From Kitasatospora sp. NBC_00458 (GTDB lineage: Bacteria; Actinomycetota; Actinomycetes; Streptomycetales; Streptomycetaceae), in the NCBI RefSeq assembly GCF_036013975.1, contig NZ_CP107904.1, positions 5,109,001 through 5,173,000 of the forward strand: a DNA stretch of 64,000 bases, given 5' to 3'. Under the pieces are notes generated by a model, which had not been told where the DNA came from, did not search any database, and was given only the letters and a program-made list of their open reading frames with translations. Both the position numbers and the translations under genes were made by a program. Of this stretch, positions 59,398-64,000 are shown in pieces; position 1 is the stretch's first letter; each line of letters opens with the position of its first letter.

Positions 59398-59968
59398 CGG
59401 TCACCACCCCTCCTGCCGTACCGACCGCTGACCCGACCCACGGTATCCCGCGCCGTTCGGGCGGTGGAGGGAATCCGTGAAGAACGGAGGAGCCTGCCCC
59501 GGATCGTCGGACCGCGGGATGGGCGGCCGATCCGGCCGCCCGGGCCGGGCCCCGTTCGAAGGCGGTCGGACATATGTCGTACGGGTGGTTCGCGAGTGGC
59601 GGGTGCGGCGGCGGGGGCGGACGGCGGTAGGTTCACCTCTGCGTCTTCGGCCGGTCGGCCGGGGCCGGGCGGTCGCCGGTCCGAGGCTCGCCAGGGTGAG
59701 CGGGACAGTATGCCCTGCCCTGTCCCCCGATCGCTGGAATATGCCTGAAGCGCTTGCTGCGGCCGGTCCGCCGAATCATCCTGAGGCGTATTCGTGTCGC
59801 GGCCGGTGCGCGACGGACGAGGAGACACGGGTGCGCCGTACCCGAAGCGACGTGCGGCGGCCCGGTGGGCGGCGGCCCGACGGACGGCGGCCCGGTGAGT
59901 GCCCGGGCAGGCCGGGCGATCAGGCGAGGCCGGACGATGGCCGAACTGCGAGTGCAGGTGGTGGAGCA
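59398..59968. other. Intergenic region between sigma factor and RsbW-like ATPase genes
   Basis: A 571-bp gap, apart from a long low-confidence extension of the plus-strand ORF. It contains the inverted repeat GGGACAG (59702-59708) and CTGTCCC (59720-59726) with an 11-bp spacer, about 245 bp before the ATPase start, and CATATGTCGTACGG at 59570-59583. No promoter could be fixed. Confidence 0.4.
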
Positions 59969-60484
59969 GTGCAGGTTCTACAGGTACAGCTGGCGGTGCA
60001 GGCGGACCCCGCCGAGGTCGGCCGGGCCCGTCGGTGGGTGCGCTCGCGGCTGCTCAACCACGGCGTCGACCCGGACGCGCCGATCGCCGAGACGGTCGTG
60101 CTGGTGGTCTCCGAACTGGTGACCAACGCGGTGGTGCACACCGGCTGTCCGGCCGTGCTGCGGCTCTGCTTCCCGATCGGCGAAGGCCCGGGCGGTGACG
60201 GCCCGGGCGGGTCGGCACCGCCCGTCGGCGTGCGCGAGTCGGCGACGGTCGGCCCGCTGCGGGTCGAGGTCGCCGACGCCAGCCAGGCCGCCCCCGCCCC
60301 CCGGCACGCCGGGCCGGACGTGGACGCCACCAACGGGCGCGGTCTGGAGCTGGTCGAGCTGCTCTGCGACCGCTGGGGCTGGTACCCGGACGGCGCCGGC
60401 AAGCGGGTCTGGTGCGAGATCAGTCCGGACGTCCGGCCGGCGGATCCGCTGCTCACCGTGGACTGGGCCGCGCTGGCCCAGTGA
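59969..60484 (+). CDS. RsbW-like HATPase regulatory protein
   Basis: A protein of 171 residues with the anti-sigma-type HATPase domain: ARRWVRSRLLNHGVDPDA, the N-box VSELVTNAVVHTGCP, an Asp in VEVADASQ and the G-box region TNGRGLELVELLCDRWGWYP. A linker of about 25 Gly/Pro residues sits in the lid. Such proteins phosphorylate or sequester an antagonist or sigma factor. The GTG at 59969 preceded by GGAG is preferred. It lies next to the ECF pair but is divergent, so partnership is not implied. Confidence 0.8.
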   Translation: MQVLQVQLAVQADPAEVGRARRWVRSRLLNHGVDPDAPIAETVVLVVSELVTNAVVHTGCPAVLRLCFPIGEGPGGDGPGGSAPPVGVRESATVGPLRVEVADASQAAPAPRHAGPDVDATNGRGLELVELLCDRWGWYPDGAGKRVWCEISPDVRPADPLLTVDWAALAQ

Positions 60485-61054
60485 CGGGTGCTCACCCGGG
60501 CGCCGAGGGTCGGTACCGGGGCCGATACGGGGTCGGTACCGGGCCGGGGTGCGACCGGACGGTGGTCCCGGAGCCGGTCCGCGGCGGTCCGGTGATCGCC
60601 GGGCCGAAACCTGACGCAACCATTCCGAATTTCGGACAACCCATTGACGTGACGTATCCGACTGATCACTCTTGGGTGCAGCTCTTCGTTGCGAGGGGAC
60701 GCCGAGGGAACACCCGAACGCCGCTGTGGTGCTGCTGTCCAGGGGGATCGTGTCAGCAGGGGGGCCGCAGTCTGCCGGTCGTGCGCTGGCTCCTTGGCGA
60801 GTGCGGAGGGTGCAGCGCGGGTTCAGGGCCCGCGCGTCGAGGTTGGATGGCGGTCGGCCGTGCCGTGCTCGGGGTGCGTGCGGCCCGCCGCCATCCGATC
60901 CGCCCTTCGTGAGCGGTCGTTTCCGGCCACCGGGTCCGCCAGCCGGACGCCCGGATCCGGTCGGCCGGTAACCGCCCCTCGTTGTCCCGATTCCGACGAA
61001 AGCTGGCAGTCGCGCCCCTCGCCGCCCACGGGGCGCGCCGGGAGACTCGGCCGG
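60485..61054. other. Intergenic region upstream of MFS gene
   Basis: 570 bp. A less GC-rich part at 60610-60720 contains TTGACGTGACG (60644-60654) and CTGATCACTCTTGGGTGC, a plausible promoter region whose transcript would cover several hundred bases before the MFS start. No convincing gene or known RNA was recognised. Confidence 0.35.
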
Positions 61055-62413
61055 GTGAACGAACCGCCCGCCCCCGCCCGCCCCGCCCCCACCGGGCACG
61101 CTCCGGCCGGACCCGCCCCCGCCCGCCCCACACCCGCCGGACCCGCGCCGAGCCGTCCGCCCCGGCTGCACTACGCCTGGGTGGTGGCCGCGGTCGCCCT
61201 GCTGGTGCTGCTCGGCTCGGCCGGATTTCGCTCCACGCCCAGTCTGATGATCGGCGCGCTGCACCACGAGTTCGGCTGGTCGACGGGCACGATATCCAGC
61301 GCCACCTCGGTCAACCTCACCCTCTACGGCCTCACCGCCCCCTTCGCCGCCGCCCTGATGGACCGGTTCGGCGTCCGGCTGGTGGTGGTCTGCGCGCTGC
61401 TGACCATCTCGGTCGGCGCCGGTCTGACCATGCTGATGCGCGAGCCCTGGCAACTGGTGCTCTGCTGGGGCGTGCTGGTGGGCCTCGGCAGCGGCTCGAT
61501 GGCCGGCGCGTTCGCCACCACGATCACCGGCCGCTGGTTCCAGGCCCGCCAGGGGCTGGTCACCGGGGTGCTGACGGCCGCCGGCGCGGCGGGCAACCTG
61601 GTCTTCCTGCCGGTCGGCGCCTGGCTGGTCGAGCAGCACGGCTGGCGCTCGGCCGTCGTGGTGGTCTCGCTGGCGGCGACCGCGGTCGCCGTCCCCGTGC
61701 TGGTGCTGATGCGCGAGCGGCCCGCCGACCTCGGCCTCCTCCCGTACGGGGCGACCGAGGAGCCCCCGGCCGCGGCGGCCGACGGGCGGGCGATGGCCCG
61801 TTCGCTGCGGGTGCTCCGCACCGCGTCCCGCAGCCGGGCGTTCTGGCTGCTGGCCACCTCGTTCGCGATCTGCGGCGCGACCACCGCCGGACTGGTCGGG
61901 ACCCACTTCATCCCGGCCGCCCACGACCACGGCCTGCCGGTCACCACGGCGGCGAGCCTGCTGGCGCTGATCGGCGTCTTCGACGTGGTCGGCACCGTCG
62001 CCAGCGGCTGGTTCACCGACCGCTACGACTCCGGCGGGCTGCTGGTCGTCTACTACGCGCTGCGCGGACTCTCGCTGCTCCTGCTGCCGCAGCTGTTCGC
62101 CGGCTCGCTGGAGCCGCCGATCCTGGCCTTCGTGATCTTCTACGGGCTCGACTGGGTGGCCACCGTGCCGCCGACCGTCGCCCTCTGCCGCCGCCACTTC
62201 GGCGACGACGCGCCGATCGTCTTCGGCTGGGTGCTCGCCTGCCACCAGATCGGCGCGGCCGTGGTGGCCGGACTGGCCGGCCTCGCCCGGGACGCGCTCG
62301 GCGACTACGACCTCGCCTGGTACGCCGCCGGCGGGCTCTGCGCGGTCGCCGTCGTGCTCTGCCTGGCGCTGCGGAAGGCCGGACCGGAACGGCTCGCTCC
62401 GGCCCTGTCGTGA
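61055..62413 (+). CDS. MFS transporter (OFA-like/monocarboxylate type)
   Basis: A protein of 452 residues with a Pro/Ala-rich head of about 40 residues and about 12 hydrophobic segments starting at HYAWVVAAVALLVLLGSAGF. GWSTGTISSATSVNLTLYGL and FDVVGTVASGWFTDRYDSGG match the MFS_1 group related to oxalate/formate and monocarboxylate carriers. The GTG at 61055 follows GGAGACTCGG. Substrate unknown. The GNAT gene follows 22 bp downstream and may be cotranscribed. Confidence 0.85.
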   Translation: MNEPPAPARPAPTGHAPAGPAPARPTPAGPAPSRPPRLHYAWVVAAVALLVLLGSAGFRSTPSLMIGALHHEFGWSTGTISSATSVNLTLYGLTAPFAAALMDRFGVRLVVVCALLTISVGAGLTMLMREPWQLVLCWGVLVGLGSGSMAGAFATTITGRWFQARQGLVTGVLTAAGAAGNLVFLPVGAWLVEQHGWRSAVVVVSLAATAVAVPVLVLMRERPADLGLLPYGATEEPPAAAADGRAMARSLRVLRTASRSRAFWLLATSFAICGATTAGLVGTHFIPAAHDHGLPVTTAASLLALIGVFDVVGTVASGWFTDRYDSGGLLVVYYALRGLSLLLLPQLFAGSLEPPILAFVIFYGLDWVATVPPTVALCRRHFGDDAPIVFGWVLACHQIGAAVVAGLAGLARDALGDYDLAWYAAGGLCAVAVVLCLALRKAGPERLAPALS

Positions 62414-62435
62414 GGGACGGCTAGGCTCCGAGGCC

Positions 62436-62975
62436 ATGGCGCCCACCTCCACCCTCGACTTCACCCTCGACCCCGGTCTCGACCCCGGCCTGCGCGCCGA
62501 GATCACCCGGCTGTGGACCGACGCCAGCAACGCCGGCGGTGCGGTGGGCTTCGTCGCACCGGTCACCGAGGACGAGGTCCGGGTCACCGCGGAGAAGCAG
62601 TTCGCCGGGATCGCGCCGGCCGGGCCGGACCGCCTGCTGGTCGCCCGGGAGGGCGGCACGGGCCGGCTGGCCGGCCTGCTGGTCTTCGAGTCGGTGCGCT
62701 TCGCGCCGATGGACCACTGGCGGGTGCTCTCCCGGGTGATGGTCCACCCCGAACTCCAGGGGCGCGGCTACGGCGCGGCACTGCTGGCCGAGGCCGAACG
62801 GACCGCCCGGGACTGGGGCCTGGCGGGCCTGCGGCTGTACGTGCGCGGCGGGCTCGGCCTGGAGGAGTTCTACGGGCGCAGCGGCTACGTCGAGGTCGGC
62901 CGGGTCCCCGGGACCATCCGGGTCGCGCCCGGGGACGACCGCGACGACGTCACCATGTGGCTCGACCTGCGCTGA
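62436..62975 (+). CDS. GNAT family N-acetyltransferase
   Basis: A protein of 179 residues. Core motif VLSRVMVHPELQGRGYGAAL contains the acetyl-CoA loop (Q-x-x-G-x-G/A). LRLYVRGGLGLEEFYGRSGY supplies the next strand. The start MAPTSTLDFTLDPGLDPGLR is low-complexity but in-frame and directly after the MFS gene. The substrate is unknown; an exported or imported compound handled by the MFS gene is a guess. Confidence 0.85.
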   Translation: MAPTSTLDFTLDPGLDPGLRAEITRLWTDASNAGGAVGFVAPVTEDEVRVTAEKQFAGIAPAGPDRLLVAREGGTGRLAGLLVFESVRFAPMDHWRVLSRVMVHPELQGRGYGAALLAEAERTARDWGLAGLRLYVRGGLGLEEFYGRSGYVEVGRVPGTIRVAPGDDRDDVTMWLDLR

Positions 62976-63095
62976 CCGGGACCCCCGCCGGAACGCCTCC
63001 GGGCGGGGGGACGGCGGACCCGTTCCCCGCCGGCCCGTCCGGGCATGCTTCACTGGGAGACCGGCCAGCCCCGCGCAGAGAAGGACGTGTCCCCG

Positions 63096-63458
63096 GTGAG
63101 CAGCAATGTGAGCAAGAAGTCGCACGCCACGCTCCGCTACACCTCCATGCGGGTCTCCATCTTCCTCGGCTGCCTGCTGGTCGCCCTGCTGCTGGGGCAC
63201 TTCCAGGTGATCCCGGTCAAGGGCCAGTCGGGCATGGTCTTCCTGTTCCTGCTGGCCGCGGTCGTCTCGGCGCCGCTCAGCTACGTGCTGCTGCACCGGC
63301 AGCGCGACGAGATGTCCGCCGAGATCTCCGGCCGGGTGGACGGCATCCGCTCGCGGACGTCCCAGCGGATCGCCGCGCAGAACGCCGAGGAGGACGCCGC
63401 GGACGACGCCGCCCGCTCGGCCGCCCCCTCCGCCTCGGCCTCCCCCGCGCAGAGCTGA
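63096..63458 (+). CDS. DUF4229 small membrane protein
   Basis: A protein of 120 residues with two hydrophobic segments (about 18-38 and 46-66: VSIFLGCLLVALLL and GMVFLFLLAAVVSAP) followed by a charged helix (LLHRQRDEMSAEISGRVDGI) and an Ala/Ser-rich end, the DUF4229 layout of actinobacteria. Function unknown. The GTG at 63096 has AAGGA about 10 nt upstream; starts at 63045 (ATG) and 63087 (GTG) are also in frame. Confidence 0.8.
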   Translation: MSSNVSKKSHATLRYTSMRVSIFLGCLLVALLLGHFQVIPVKGQSGMVFLFLLAAVVSAPLSYVLLHRQRDEMSAEISGRVDGIRSRTSQRIAAQNAEEDAADDAARSAAPSASASPAQS

Positions 63459-63473
63459 CCCGCGCCGCCGCCG

Positions 63474-64000
63474 TGCCCCGTTCCAGCTCCGCCGAGCCCG
63501 GCGACGCCGACACCGGTGCCGCCGTGCCCGAGGATCGTGCTCCCGGTGCCGGTGCCGGTGCCGGCGCCGGTGCTGCCGGTGACGCGGTACCGCGGCGGCA
63601 GCCGGACGATCCGGCCCCGGGGGCCGGAGCACCGGAACCCGCGGCCGACGGCGCCGGGCCCGCGGCCGGGACCTGGCCGGCCCCCGTCCGACGGCCCACC
63701 GGGCGGGACGTGGCACGCCTCGCCGGGGTCTCCCAGGCCACCGTCTCGCTGGTGTTCTCCGGCTCCGAAGCCGGCCGCCGGGTCTCCGGCGCCACCCGGG
63801 AACGGGTCCGCGAGGCCGCCCGCAGCCTCGGCTACCGCCCGCAGGCCGCCGGGCGCCAGCTGCGCCTGGGCCGCAGCGGCATGATCCTGCTGGCCGTGCC
63901 GAACATCCTCGGGCCGTTCTTCGGGCGGGTACTGGAGGGCGTCCACGAGGAGGCGGGCCGGCACGGACTGGCCGTCGTGGTGAGCTCCGGGTGGGGGAGC
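63474..64000 (+). CDS. LacI family transcriptional regulator, N-terminal part (cut by window edge)
   Basis: Read from a GTG at 63474 without a stop to the window end (175 codons). The first 80 residues are Ala/Gly/Pro-rich and disordered. The LacI helix-turn-helix follows: GRDVARLAGVSQATVSLVFS, VSGATRERVREAARSLGYRP, QAAGRQLRLGRSGMI, then the start of the periplasmic-binding-like domain (ILLAVPNILGPFFGRVLEGV). The long head is unusual for the family and the true start may be further downstream. It lies 15 bp after the DUF4229 gene. Confidence 0.8.

Noticed and set aside
60672-60971. 99-residue ORF before the MFS gene
   Set aside because: No ribosome-binding site, Arg/Pro-rich composition and no family resemblance.

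Overview
The window is 64 kb of very GC-rich DNA with dense genes, GTG/TTG starts and many start/stop overlaps. Gene content (dmdR1-type metal regulator, short citrate synthase, small primase-polymerase, ECF sigma/anti-sigma pair, MAB_1171c-type membrane protein, DUF2530 and DUF4229 proteins) points to the family Streptomycetaceae (Streptomyces or Kitasatospora). The genus cannot be settled from sequence alone. From memory, the order serC, citrate synthase, pdxH, SIS protein, dmdR1, purU, sigma/anti-sigma follows the conserved chromosomal core, so the accessory blocks between these genes look like insertions.

1-23.8 kb. A P-type ATPase cut by the window edge, a DUF2530 protein and an NCS2 purine permease lead to a 4-kb module bounded by two identical 37-bp terminator-like repeats. 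The module holds a NUDIX hydrolase, a divergent XRE regulator, a truncated ATPase-fold gene, two tiny charged peptides and an isoaspartyl-methyltransferase-like enzyme, and looks like a small RiPP-type operon. Next are an XRE / HEXXH peptidase / MAB_1171c operon, two secreted cell-wall enzymes sharing a perfectly duplicated 678-bp repeat domain, VOC proteins, a DUF4231 membrane protein, MarR-MFS and TetR-SDR pairs, and the core genes thpR, serC, citrate synthase and pdxH.

23.8-43.5 kb. This is the centrepiece: a doubled FxSxx-COOH (Fxs) system. It has two 61-residue FxsA precursors ending F-Q-S-A-L and F-N-S-S-I, two FxsB radical SAM/SPASM enzymes (one with its HEXXH domain as a separate gene, one fused), two TIR-like FxsC proteins and two about 1,330-residue FxsT proteins with the order ParA-like P-loop, TIR-like, NB-ARC, TPR. 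Inside it lie an AAC(3)-fold acetyltransferase gene and an archaeal-type aspartyl-tRNA synthetase whose leader folds as a T-box with a GAC (Asp) specifier. The likely logic is that FxsB enzymes crosslink the FxsA C-terminus while FxsC/FxsT form an NLR-like signalling or effector arm. That arm's role is unknown.

43.6-64 kb. A 2-hydroxyacid dehydrogenase lacking the usual catalytic arginine, an alpha/beta hydrolase and a second DUF4231 protein close the accessory stretch. Core genes follow: SIS protein, dmdR1, primase-polymerase, TPR regulator, a proline/glutamine-rich membrane protein, an IS30-type insertion sequence sitting in an intergenic hairpin, a substrate-binding lipoprotein, purU, sigma/anti-sigma, an RsbW-like ATPase, MFS, GNAT, DUF4229 and the start of a LacI regulator. 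No rRNA, tRNA or CRISPR array was seen.
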